DNA from: Trueperaceae bacterium | Lineage (GTDB): Bacteria > Deinococcota > Deinococci > Deinococcales > Trueperaceae | Reading direction: 5' to 3' | Assembly (NCBI GenBank): GCA_020431825.1 | Contig: JAGQHN010000002.1 | Location: 57,859-91,329, forward strand | DNA: 33,471 nucleotides | Shown: positions 8,206 through 15,577 of the stretch, one piece after another | How positions within the stretch are numbered: position 1 is the stretch's first letter | Layout: each line of letters begins with the position of its first letter | Position numbers and translations under genes: made by a program | Notes under the pieces: model-generated | What the model was told of the DNA's origin: nothing | The model's database searches: none | Seen by the model: the letters and a program-made list of their open reading frames with translations, nothing else

Positions 8206-9489
8206 ATGCTTTCCTACCCCGATGCGCTTACCGTATCTCCTAAACCCCCACTGAATAAAGATCTGGCAGTGCCGGGCTCTAAAAGCCTCACAAATCGTGC
8301 TTTTGTGGTGGCTGCACTGGCAGACGGCGTTTCTACCTTACGCGGTGGACTGATTGCAGAAGATAGCGAAGTCATGATCGCTGCGTTAAAAAATCTGGGC
8401 TTTACTCTGGATATTTCTGCTGATAGCTATACGGTTCACGGTCAGGGTGGCAAGATTCCTGCCCCAAAGGCAAACCTTGATCTGAGGCTTTCAGGGACTT
8501 CCATTCGTTTTTTAACGGCTATGGTAGCGCTGGGACAAGGCACCTACATTCTGGATGGTAATGAACGTATGCGCGAGCGTCCGATTCAAGACTTGCTCAC
8601 ATCGCTGGAACATTTAGGGGTTAAGACGGGTACCCAGTTTGAAACAGGATGCCCTCCTGTAATTGTTGAGGCAACGGGACTTGAAGGCGGGGAAACCTCA
8701 ATTGCTGGTGACCGTTCTTCGCAATATCTTTCTGCTTTACTCATGGCGGCCCCCTATGCAAAGTCAGTTGTAACAATAAACGTAACAGGCGAACTTCAGT
8801 CCAAACCCTTTATTGATATGACCTTAAAGCTCATGAAGGATTTTGGTGTTGAGGTGGCGCGAGATGGCTACGCTACATTTACTATAAAACCTGCTGTCTA
8901 CCGGGCCCTGGATTATCTGGTTGAAGGCGACGCCATGGCTGCAGGCTACTTCTGGGCAGCGGCTGCGCTAACAGGTGGACGCATCAAAGTGACCAATATC
9001 GGTAGCGAGTCAATCCAGGGGGATAAGCGCCTGGCAAATGTCCTCGAGCACATGGGTTGCCAAGTGAACTGGACTGCTACAACGTGCGAAGTCATAGGAC
9101 CAGAGGCTGGCAAGCTAAGAGGGGGTATGTTTGATCTCAATGATATGCCCGATCAGGCACAAACCTTAGCGGTGCTGGGCCTTTTTGCCGATAGCCCAGT
9201 ACGAATAAACAATGTCTGGAATATGCGCATTAAAGAAACGGACCGATTGGCTGCGGTCCATACCGAGCTTAAAAAGTTTGGCGCTGAGGTTGAAGAAGGG
9301 CATGATTATCTCATCATTCATCCTCTGAAAACCTATGCTGGCAAGGTCGAGGTAGATACCTATGGTGATCACCGTATGGCGATGGCCTTTGCCCTGGCAG
9401 GCTTGCGTCTGCCGGGGGTGACGATAAAAGATCCGTCCTGCGTGGCCAAAACCTTTCCTGAGTTTTTTGATGTCTTGGAAAGTCTATGA
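8206..9489 (+). CDS. aroA: 3-phosphoshikimate 1-carboxyvinyltransferase (EPSP synthase)
   Basis: 427 residues. Joins phosphoenolpyruvate to shikimate-3-phosphate in the shikimate pathway. Motifs in order: PGSKSLTNR (23-31), LSGTSIRFL (95-103), DGNERMRERP, DRSSQYLSALLMAAP, 'EGDAMAAGYFWAAAALTGG', 'DMPDQAQTLAVLG', 'RIKETDRLAA' and 'TYGDHRMAMAFALAGL'. In the PEP-binding loop the residue aligned with E. coli Pro101 is Phe (R-F-L instead of R-P-L). ATG 8206 lacks a Shine-Dalgarno; TAGGCT (8192-8197) or TAGAGT (8197-8202) just upstream could serve as -10. It is followed at 28 bp by cmk, an arrangement (aroA-cmk) seen in many bacteria. Confidence 0.95.
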   Translation: MLSYPDALTVSPKPPLNKDLAVPGSKSLTNRAFVVAALADGVSTLRGGLIAEDSEVMIAALKNLGFTLDISADSYTVHGQGGKIPAPKANLDLRLSGTSIRFLTAMVALGQGTYILDGNERMRERPIQDLLTSLEHLGVKTGTQFETGCPPVIVEATGLEGGETSIAGDRSSQYLSALLMAAPYAKSVVTINVTGELQSKPFIDMTLKLMKDFGVEVARDGYATFTIKPAVYRALDYLVEGDAMAAGYFWAAAALTGGRIKVTNIGSESIQGDKRLANVLEHMGCQVNWTATTCEVIGPEAGKLRGGMFDLNDMPDQAQTLAVLGLFADSPVRINNVWNMRIKETDRLAAVHTELKKFGAEVEEGHDYLIIHPLKTYAGKVEVDTYGDHRMAMAFALAGLRLPGVTIKDPSCVAKTFPEFFDVLESL

Positions 9490-9517
9490 AACTGCGATTG
9501 GTTGACGGAGGCTTGCT

Positions 9518-10171
9518 ATGATGACGTCTGTGACGGAGCGCCAAATCATAACCATAGACGGGCCAGCGGCCTCAGGCAAGTCAAGTGTAGCCAGAGGTGT
9601 GGCAGATGCCCTCGAGCTACCTTTTGTCTCGAGTGGTCTGCTTTACCGGGCAGCTACCTATCTGGCCTTAAGAGAAAACATAAATCCTGGTGATGAAGAG
9701 GCAGTGCTCGAGCTACTCAAAAAACATGACATTGAACTCATTGCCATTCCGATAGAGCCAAACCGTGTCAGTTGTGATGATCAGGATATAAGTGCTGCGC
9801 TGCATACCGATGATGTAGATGCCAATGTTTCGGCGCTGGCTGTCCTACCGGGGTTAAGGCACTGGATTAATGACCGCTTGCGTGAAGTCAAAGGCTCCTT
9901 TGTAGTGGAGGGGCGAGACATGGGTGCTGTTGTTTTTCCTGAGGCCAGTCATAAATTTTATCTGACTGCGAGCGCAGCGGTACGCGCTCAGCGCCGGGTT
10001 AGTGAGCGCGAAGCTGATCTTGCCAGCATTGAAGCTGCCCTTAAAAACCGCGATGAAAAAGATAAGAAGCAGCTAGCACCAGCCTCTGATGCCAAGCAGA
10101 TATGTACCGATAAGCTAAGTTTAGATGAAGTCATTCAGGCTTTACTTCGTGAAATAAAGGTAACTGCGTAA
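9518..10171 (+). CDS. cmk: Cytidylate kinase
   Basis: 217 residues. Phosphorylates CMP and dCMP with ATP. A P-loop lies near the N-terminus (ITIDGPAASGKSSVARGVA), with the conserved 'SSGLLYRAATYLAL' segment, 'VSALAVLPGLRHWINDRLRE' and 'VVEGRDMGAVVFPEA', the signature of the bacterial Cmk family, followed by the lid arginines in 'RAQRRVSEREAD'. The start ATG at 9518 follows GGAGG (9507-9511) by 6 nt; a second ATG at 9521 is equally possible. NAD kinase follows after 2 nt, so aroA-cmk-nadK is likely one transcript. Confidence 0.95.
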   Translation: MMTSVTERQIITIDGPAASGKSSVARGVADALELPFVSSGLLYRAATYLALRENINPGDEEAVLELLKKHDIELIAIPIEPNRVSCDDQDISAALHTDDVDANVSALAVLPGLRHWINDRLREVKGSFVVEGRDMGAVVFPEASHKFYLTASAAVRAQRRVSEREADLASIEAALKNRDEKDKKQLAPASDAKQICTDKLSLDEVIQALLREIKVTA

Positions 10172-10173
10172 GC

Positions 10174-11034
10174 GTGAGTTCTCCTTTTGCCCTTCCTGCC
10201 TCAAAGCTAAAGCGGGTTATTTTAGCCAGTACGCATCATAAGCCGAGTGCTCATGCATTGGTGCGCAGCTATGCCAGGGCGCTCGAGTCCCTTGGCGTAG
10301 AGGTCTTTGTTGACCTCGAGGGTACCGAACCTCTCGCCCAATTTGCCTCAGATTTTGATCTGGTGATCTCTGTGGGTGGCGACGGCACCATGCTTTCTAC
10401 TGCAAGGCGACTGGTTGGTGCAACGGTTCCGACGCTGGGGGTTAACCTCGGTAAGCTAGGTTTTTTAGCCGAGCATGATCCTGAAGATATCGACGCTTAT
10501 CTGGCAGGTGAAACGCCGCAGGGCTGGCAGATGGAATCGAAAATGATGCTGCAAGTCACGCTCAAAGATAAAATTATGTACGCCCTTAACGACGTCTCGA
10601 TTGGTCAGGGCGTGATTAACCGCTTACTCAACATCGATATGAGTGTTGATGATACGCACGCAACGCAGTACCGTGCCGATGGCCTGGTCATTTCAACCCC
10701 CATTGGTTCTACGGCCTATAACCTGTCATTAGGGGGACCAATCTTGAGTCAAAACCTTCGGGCTTTTGTGATTACGCCGATTGCTCCTCATGCTTTGACC
10801 AATAGGCCCATAGTGATTGAAGGCTCAGCAAAGGTTCACTGCACAGTCAAAAATGCAGGGACAGAACTGGCACTGCTGGCAGATGTTCAGGAAAGGCTCG
10901 AGCTATCAGCAGGCGATACATTTACCGTTTGCGCTGCGCCAACTGATTTTTTGCACCTCTCTAACAGTAAGCGCAGCTATTTTGAAATTTTGCGCTCCAA
11001 ACTTTCCTGGGGTGAGTTGCCCAAACTTTCTTAA
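10174..11034 (+). CDS. nadK: NAD kinase
   Basis: 286 residues. Phosphorylates NAD to NADP. Signature GGDGT at 68-72 (LVISVGGDGTML), then 'PTLGVNLGKLGFLAE', 'ALNDVSIGQG' (N-D motif) and 'RADGLVISTPIGSTAYNLSLGGPI', all typical of the ATP-NAD kinase fold. The start is GTG at 10174, 2 nt after the cmk stop; AAAGG lies about 14 nt upstream, so translation may depend on coupling. The gene ends just before a MITE-like element whose left terminal repeat starts 4 nt after the stop. Confidence 0.93.
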   Translation: MSSPFALPASKLKRVILASTHHKPSAHALVRSYARALESLGVEVFVDLEGTEPLAQFASDFDLVISVGGDGTMLSTARRLVGATVPTLGVNLGKLGFLAEHDPEDIDAYLAGETPQGWQMESKMMLQVTLKDKIMYALNDVSIGQGVINRLLNIDMSVDDTHATQYRADGLVISTPIGSTAYNLSLGGPILSQNLRAFVITPIAPHALTNRPIVIEGSAKVHCTVKNAGTELALLADVQERLELSAGDTFTVCAAPTDFLHLSNSKRSYFEILRSKLSWGELPKLS

Positions 11035-11038
11035 ATTA

Positions 11039-11199
11039 GATTTCTTGCGAAAGTATCAACTGAATTCAGATACAAGGCGATACAATCTGGCTTCGCCAGT
11101 TGTTCAAGCATCATGTTCAGTGATTCAGATACATCATGTTCAGTGAGCAACCTCGAGGCCAGTATCCATCACTACTTAACTGGACTTTTGCAAGAAATC
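11039..11199. mobile_element. MITE-like element with 16-bp terminal inverted repeats and TA flanks
   Basis: GATTTCTTGCGAAAGT (11039-11054) is matched 15/16 by the reverse complement of 11184-11199, and each end is flanked by TA (11037-11038 and 11200-11201), as expected for a Tc1/mariner/IS630-type insertion. The interior has a bulged 9-bp hairpin (11082-11103, TTC loop) and a 15-bp direct repeat CATCATGTTCAGTGA (11109-11123 and 11132-11146). There is no coding capacity. It fills almost the whole gap between the convergent nadK and trxC and could also act as a transcriptional barrier. Confidence 0.6.
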
Positions 11200-11217
11200 T
11201 ATTGTTTTGTACGGGTA

Positions 11218-11640
11218 TTAACTCAGGTGAGGTTGTAACTTTTGCAGCATAGCCCCCTTGGGCATAGCGCCAACAAAAGTATCTACGGCTTTACCCCCTT
11301 TAAAAACCATAAGCATAGGAATGCTTTGCACCCGATATTTTTCAGAGGTTTGTGGGTTTTCATCGACATTCAGCTTGACGATTTTGAGCTTGCCAGCCAG
11401 CTCACTCGAGAGTTCTTCTAAAACAGGGGCAATCATGCGGCAGGGGCCACACCACTCAGCCCAAAAATCAACCAGAACCGGAACACTGGCAGAAACATCT
11501 GTACCAAAACTGCTGTCATTGCTCTGAACGAGCCAGGGAAGGCTATTGCCGCATTTGCCACAGGCAGGAACCTGACCAGCAGGCGGAGTGGAAAGGCGAT
11601 TTTTTGCGCCACAATTAGGGCATTTGACAATGGGGTTCAT
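11218..11640 (-). CDS. trxC: Thioredoxin 2 (zinc-ribbon thioredoxin)
   Basis: 140 residues. Cytoplasmic protein-disulfide reductase. An N-terminal zinc ribbon (C7, C10, C27, C30; CPNC and CGKC) is followed by a thioredoxin fold with active site WCGPC (63-67), 'VDFWAEWCGPCRMIAP' and the cis-Pro region SIPMLM. This N-terminal extension distinguishes TrxC from TrxA, and in other bacteria TrxC is oxidative-stress induced. The ATG lies 6 nt after TAAACT (minus strand; plus 11647-11652) with no Shine-Dalgarno, suggesting a leaderless transcript. It is divergent from the two-component operon, sharing a 243-bp region. Confidence 0.93.
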   Translation of the reverse strand: MNPIVKCPNCGAKNRLSTPPAGQVPACGKCGNSLPWLVQSNDSSFGTDVSASVPVLVDFWAEWCGPCRMIAPVLEELSSELAGKLKIVKLNVDENPQTSEKYRVQSIPMLMVFKGGKAVDTFVGAMPKGAMLQKLQPHLS

Positions 11641-11646
11641 AGCTTT

Positions 11647-11652
11647 AGTTTA
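11647..11652 (-). promoter_or_regulatory. -10-like hexamer for trxC
   Basis: Reading the minus strand, TAAACT is followed by 6 nt (AAAGCT) and then the trxC ATG, with no Shine-Dalgarno. Confidence 0.45.
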
Positions 11653-11824
11653 GGAAAAAGCCCAGATTTTGAACAGAAGACAAATGACAGGGGAGGGTGA
11701 AAAGGGGTGTAGGAAGTTCATACCTCTTCTTTGATGCGTTGATAAAGGCATTTCCCCTTGCTTCGCGTGCATCCAGAGAGCATTGAAAAGAGATGAGTTT
11801 ACTGGTTCTATTCGTGGGTATTAG

Positions 11825-11877
11825 CTTAAGAAACCTTTAGCTAGCTTAAGCTTGGCTTAAGCATTGGGCTTTAAGCT
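11825..11877 (+). promoter_or_regulatory. Response-regulator direct-repeat operator and -10 (PmrA-box-like)
   Basis: CTTAAG occurs at 11825-11830, 11845-11850 and 11856-11861, with a CTTTAAG variant at 11869-11875. The middle pair is CTTAAG-N5-CTTAAG, which matches the YTTAAK-N5-YTTAAK layout of the enterobacterial PmrA box for OmpR-family regulators. The second half-site ends 10 bp before a -10-like TAAGCT (11872-11877), itself 6 nt before the ATG at 11884. This is the geometry of class II activation, and the downstream operon encodes an OmpR-family regulator. Confidence 0.6.
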
Positions 11878-11883
11878 AAAGGT

Positions 11884-12342
11884 ATGAAGGGCTTGCACAG
11901 GTATAAAACTAAGTTATTTCGAGCTAGGCGGTGGTTTCGCCTTGTAGTTAGTTTTATAGCTGCGTTAGCTGTGAGTTTTGGCCTGGTGTTGGCGCAGGAT
12001 TTGCAGGACGGTACAGAAGTTTTACTTACCGATTTAAACAGTGAAACAATTGTAGGTCACGGACAAGTAGCGGCTGGCGTTTTACACCTAAGATTGATGG
12101 AAAGAACAGGAGGCTTTTATCTTTATCTGATTTTTCCGGACGGTCAGGTGAACAGTCATCAGGGACAGCAGATGCCAGGATTTGTTGGAGTTTATGGTGA
12201 CAACGGGGAACTGCTCGAGTTCTCAGCTGTACTGGCAGCCAAGGGTAATATAGGGCTGGATCTCATACCCTCTGACGAAGCTACTCTAAATAATCAGGAT
12301 GCCAATCCCGGTGAAGCTCCGCCACAGTCTGATACTAATTAA
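11884..12342 (+). CDS. Small exported protein of the two-component operon
   Basis: 152 residues, not recognised. It has a basic N-terminus (HRYKTKLFRARRWFR), a hydrophobic segment (about 20-36, LVVSFIAALAVSFGLVLA) and a probable signal-peptidase site at LA-QD (about 37/38). The mature domain is about 85 residues of beta-rich sequence ('GTEVLLTDLNSETIVGHGQ', 'GGFYLYLIFPDGQ'), ending in a low-complexity acidic/Pro tail (DANPGEAPPQSDTN). It is first in the operon with the regulator and kinase and sits directly behind the repeat operator. It may be a periplasmic sensor partner or the main output of the system; that is inference from position only. Confidence 0.7.
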   Translation: MKGLHRYKTKLFRARRWFRLVVSFIAALAVSFGLVLAQDLQDGTEVLLTDLNSETIVGHGQVAAGVLHLRLMERTGGFYLYLIFPDGQVNSHQGQQMPGFVGVYGDNGELLEFSAVLAAKGNIGLDLIPSDEATLNNQDANPGEAPPQSDTN

Positions 12343-12365
12343 AGTAAACTCTCCTTTATAAACCT

Positions 12366-13040
12366 ATGACGAAACTCAAGGCAAAAATCCTTATTGTAGA
12401 AGATGACAAACGGCTTTCCGATATGCTCTGTCAGGAGTTGGGCTATGAAGGCCATGAAGCTGTTGCGGTATCTAGTGGCTCAGAAGCGCTGCAAAGGGCA
12501 ACGGGTGAAAGTTTTGATCTGATTGTGCTTGATCTCAATTTGCCTGATATGGACGGTCTGGAAGTTGCCGAGAGGCTTCATGGTCAGGTGGCCAGCAGCA
12601 TTCTTATGCTGACGGCTAGGGCCGATCTGGCAAGCCGGGTTGCCGGGCTTTATGCCGGGGCAAGTGATTATATGACCAAGCCTTTTAGCTTGCAGGAACT
12701 GCTGGCGCGTATTTATGTGCGCCTTCGTGAGCGCAACCCTAATAATGGGCGCCTGACTTATAAGGAACTCGAGCTAGACAGCAACTCGAGGCAGTGTATT
12801 GTCAAAGATGAAGTCCTAATCTTGACCGCACATGAATACAGTTTGCTTGAGCTACTGCTAAAAAATCAGGGGCGTATCTTTTCCAAAGAAGAAATCGAAA
12901 CGAGGCTCTACCACAGTCATGATGGGCCAGATTCTAACACCATTGAAGTTTTTGTCTCGAGCCTGCGTAAAAAATTAGCTCAGTCAGGTATTGAAGGTCT
13001 AATCAGTACGGTGCGAGGCATGGGCTATGTCATTCAGTAA
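12366..13040 (+). CDS. OmpR/PhoB-family response regulator
   Basis: 224 residues. Receiver domain (about 7-120): acidic pocket EDD (12-14), phosphoacceptor D56 (VLDLNLPDMDG), T83 and K105 (TKPF). The C-terminal winged-helix DNA-binding domain (about 130-224) contains 'LTAHEYSLLELLLKNQGRIF', 'SNTIEVFVSSLRKKL' and 'TVRGMGYVI', diagnostic of the OmpR family. The start codon of the kinase gene follows its stop with no gap. No Shine-Dalgarno precedes ATG 12366, but an AT-rich TTTATAAA box does. The likely target is the CTTAAG repeat array in front of the operon (autoregulation). The physiological signal cannot be read from sequence. Confidence 0.92.
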   Translation: MTKLKAKILIVEDDKRLSDMLCQELGYEGHEAVAVSSGSEALQRATGESFDLIVLDLNLPDMDGLEVAERLHGQVASSILMLTARADLASRVAGLYAGASDYMTKPFSLQELLARIYVRLRERNPNNGRLTYKELELDSNSRQCIVKDEVLILTAHEYSLLELLLKNQGRIFSKEEIETRLYHSHDGPDSNTIEVFVSSLRKKLAQSGIEGLISTVRGMGYVIQ

Positions 13041-14318
13041 ATGAGCTTGCGCTTTCGGCTAAGTTTGCTGCTGGCACTGCTCACGCTGGCGGCGATGGCA
13101 CTTTTCGCCATACTCGAGTATCAACTGTTTACCCGTTCTCAGCTCGAGCAACTTGAACTCGTTCTGGAGCGTGACCTCGAGCGGGCCCAAACCCTATTTA
13201 GCAATCCACTTCTGGGTGCCAGTCTGACAGGCTTGAAAGAACGCGGTTTCATTCAGCAATTTGTGAATAGTAGTGGGCAGGTTGTCATTCCGCCGAATAC
13301 AACCGACGTCTTACCCTCAGTTGAGAGCATCCGCATAGAAAAAGTTGGGGAGCAAAACATGCTGTTGGCGCAAACGGTCTGGCTGTCGCAAACAGGGGCA
13401 AGCCTCGGAACGATTCGAGTTGCGCTTGATGTCAGCAGTACGCTGTCAGCCCGGCGTATTTTGCGGGCGAGTCTGGCACTAAGTAGCCTTATCATTGCCA
13501 GCTTGACGGTGTTAAGCGGGCTATGGCTACTTAACCGGGCTTTAAAACCCTTAAGAAATCTGGCTGGAGAGGCCAGACAAATTGATCCGGCAAGACCGCG
13601 TATGGCGGTTTATAGAGGGCCACAGGATGAGGTGGCTGATCTGGCCCTGGCGCTAAATGGAGCACTCTCGAGCATTCGGGAGCGTCAGGAGGCCGAAAGA
13701 GCCAGCCTGGCTGAGATTGCCCACGAGTTAGCCGCACCCCTGAGTCTTGTCGCTGGACACCTGAGTTCGCTGCAAAACCAGCTTAAAGACAGCCGTTTAG
13801 ACGCTGCTAAAGATGCCGCCGATGAACTGCTTTATACCTCGCAGGATTTGCTGACCCTAGCCAGAGGAGAACTCGAGCAAGACCCGGATTTTAAGATTTG
13901 TGATCTGGTTGAGGTACTGGAAAAACTTAGTAGAGCCTATCCAGGAGTCACCTTGCAAGCCCCTGAAACAGCGCGGGTAGCTGGAAACCCTGACCGCTTA
14001 ATGCAGATGGTGCGCAATCTGGTGCGCAATGCGGTTCAGGCATGTGGCAGTGCTGAAAAAGTAAGGCTCGAGTTAAAGCAGAGGGCAGAGCAGTTCGAGC
14101 TAAAAGTCATAGATGAAGGTGATGGTATAGCGCCTGAAGACCTCACTAAAATCTTTGACCGCTTTTTTACCAAACGAGGTGGGGTAGGGGTAGGGCTGAG
14201 TGTTGCGCGGCGCATTGCCCAGCAGTACGGAGGAGACATAAACGCTGAATCCAGTCCAGGGCTTGGTACGACTTTTACGGTTTTTCTGCCTAGCTTCGAC
14301 AGTATCACCGAGTCCTGA
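13041..14318 (+). CDS. Sensor histidine kinase with atypical H-box
   Basis: 425 residues. TM1 (about 7-27), an extracytoplasmic sensor loop (about 30-140), TM2 (about 145-164), HAMP (about 165-215), a HisKA domain with H228 (EIAHELAAPL) and an HATPase domain with N-box (NLVRNAVQA), G1 (DEGDGIAPED), F-box (FDRFF) and G2 (GVGVGLSVARRI). The H-box normally reads HELRTPL; here it is HELAAPL, so the Thr/Asn at H+4 used for phosphatase activity is Ala232 and the Arg is also Ala. Kinase activity should be retained but phosphatase activity may be weak. It is cognate to the regulator just upstream by adjacency. Confidence 0.92.
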   Translation: MSLRFRLSLLLALLTLAAMALFAILEYQLFTRSQLEQLELVLERDLERAQTLFSNPLLGASLTGLKERGFIQQFVNSSGQVVIPPNTTDVLPSVESIRIEKVGEQNMLLAQTVWLSQTGASLGTIRVALDVSSTLSARRILRASLALSSLIIASLTVLSGLWLLNRALKPLRNLAGEARQIDPARPRMAVYRGPQDEVADLALALNGALSSIRERQEAERASLAEIAHELAAPLSLVAGHLSSLQNQLKDSRLDAAKDAADELLYTSQDLLTLARGELEQDPDFKICDLVEVLEKLSRAYPGVTLQAPETARVAGNPDRLMQMVRNLVRNAVQACGSAEKVRLELKQRAEQFELKVIDEGDGIAPEDLTKIFDRFFTKRGGVGVGLSVARRIAQQYGGDINAESSPGLGTTFTVFLPSFDSITES

Positions 14319-14331
14319 ACAATTTTTCAGG
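14314..14331. terminator. Small hairpin between convergent stops
   Basis: CCTGAA-caattt-TTCAGG (14314-14331) straddles the ends of the kinase (stop at 14318) and the DUF2461 gene (stop at 14327), followed by TGTTTCGTTT. It is a possible weak bidirectional terminator. Confidence 0.35.
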
Positions 14332-15019
14332 TGTTTCGTTTCACTTTGTCCAGCCAAGTTTGCAACGGTGCCATCGCTTCAAAGTGGTTCATACACAGAT
14401 CAATGAGCTCAGCTTTATATAAAACCTCACCTGTTATGGGTTCGGGAAAAGCATAGAGACCCTTGTAAAGCAGTAACTCAGCGCGTTCAGGGTGAGCGTC
14501 AAAACCTGCCGGAACTTTTTTGTAATGCTTGCCCTCGAGCCTGTACTCATCTTGCAATTTGCTGACAATCGTCAGGAGTTCGGCCCCGAGAGTCTCGTCA
14601 GTGACCGCTTTACGGTAAGCCTCGAGCATAGGCTTAGTGAACTGAAACATGCCAGCCATAAGCTCGAGCTTGTCTGCTGAAAGCTGAAAACCAAAGGCAG
14701 ACGCCTCCATCTTTTTGCCAACGCCATCCCAGAAAAGACCACTGACATTAGTTTTGTACGGGTCTTTGTTTTTGCTAAAGCGCGTATCTCGGTTGACGCG
14801 TAAAAGCGTACCTGAGCCATTGGTACGGACATCTACCATGACATTGCTTATTTGTGCCAGACGCGGCCCTAGCTCCTGTATAAAGGCTAAAGCTGGCTCT
14901 CGCACATAGCGCAAGTAGCTTTCCTGATTTGCTTCAAACCAGGCTTTCGTATTGTTTTCCTGTAAGTTTCTAAAAAAAGTCAGGCTCTCTTCGGGAAAGC
15001 CGTTAAAAGATGATGTCAC
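14327..15019 (-). CDS. DUF2461 / TIGR02453 family protein
   Basis: 230 residues from a GTG start at 15017-15019, chosen because GGAGGT (plus-strand 15025-15030) precedes it by 5 nt; an upstream in-frame TTG at 15049 falls inside a hairpin. Family features: 'SLTFFRNLQENNTKAWFEAN', 'YVREPALAFIQELGPRL', 'GSGTLLRVNRDTRFSKNKDPYK' and 'AFGFQLSADKLELMAGMF'. DUF2461 proteins are widespread in bacteria and fungi, with no established biochemical role. The gene follows the VOC gene on the same strand after a hairpin, so it may be partly co-transcribed. Confidence 0.85.
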   Translation of the reverse strand: MTSSFNGFPEESLTFFRNLQENNTKAWFEANQESYLRYVREPALAFIQELGPRLAQISNVMVDVRTNGSGTLLRVNRDTRFSKNKDPYKTNVSGLFWDGVGKKMEASAFGFQLSADKLELMAGMFQFTKPMLEAYRKAVTDETLGAELLTIVSKLQDEYRLEGKHYKKVPAGFDAHPERAELLLYKGLYAFPEPITGEVLYKAELIDLCMNHFEAMAPLQTWLDKVKRNT

Positions 15020-15039
15020 GCTTGACCTCCAGATAAAGT

Positions 15040-15077
15040 CAAAGTGCAAGGATCAACGCAGTTTACCTTGCACTTTG
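15040..15077 (-). terminator. 12-bp perfect hairpin between VOC and DUF2461 genes
   Basis: CAAAGTGCAAGG (15040-15051) pairs perfectly with CCTTGCACTTTG (15066-15077) across a 14-nt loop. On the minus strand it lies just after the VOC stop and is followed by a weak ACTTTAT tract, so it may be a leaky terminator or a processing site before the downstream gene. Confidence 0.45.
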
Positions 15078-15086
15078 ATAAAAGCT

Positions 15087-15464
15087 TTAATTCATCGAGT
15101 GAAGACCGACTTTGTTCCCTTCGGTATCTAAAAAGAAGGCAATAAAGCCATTTTCTCCAATGCTCATTTTTTCAGCCAGCACTTTACCGCCAGCACTTTC
15201 CACTTTGCTCAGAGGAACACTCAGGTCGTCGCCCCCATTCAGATAAATGACGCTGCCTGTCTGACTGGGTGTGTACTGCAAGGACTCACTTTGTACCAAG
15301 GCGCCGCCTACCCCCTGACCATTTTGATAGGGAAGTATAGTCATGAGACCTTCGCCCATCATGTCCTGAGTAGTAAGCTCGGCGTCTAAAACGGTGCTGT
15401 AAAAAGCTTTTGCTCTGTCTGTATCAGCGACAGGAATTTCAAACCAGTTAAGTGCGTTAGCCAT
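15087..15464 (-). CDS. VOC (glyoxalase/bleomycin-resistance-like) family protein
   Basis: 125 residues from ATG 15462-15464, preceded by GGAGGT (plus-strand 15471-15476) at 6 nt. A longer reading from 15506 is not needed. It is a single VOC domain: 'ALNWFEIPVADTDRAKAFYS' at the N-terminus (a typical betaalphabeta start), 'LPYQNGQGVGGALVQ', 'VIYLNGGDDLSVPLSKVESAGG' and 'ENGFIAFFLDTEGNKVGLHS', the last carrying the metal-ligand-type Glu/His region. The substrate is unknown; the family includes dioxygenases, isomerases and binding proteins. It lies directly downstream of a WYL regulator on the same strand, a common pairing. Confidence 0.88.
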   Translation of the reverse strand: MANALNWFEIPVADTDRAKAFYSTVLDAELTTQDMMGEGLMTILPYQNGQGVGGALVQSESLQYTPSQTGSVIYLNGGDDLSVPLSKVESAGGKVLAEKMSIGENGFIAFFLDTEGNKVGLHSMN

Positions 15465-15577
15465 TTGGCAACCTCCAGTGATGAGTCTTTGGGGTTTGGC
15501 AAGCATTGCCTTGTGCTCATCTACTTAAAATTTAAGGTATGCAAGTGACAACCTTATGTCAGTAGGGAAAAGAGTAG

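Noticed and set aside
11109-11146. Two copies of a 15-bp direct repeat, considered as a CRISPR remnant
   Set aside because: Only two copies, an 8-bp gap, no cas genes; they lie inside a MITE-like element.
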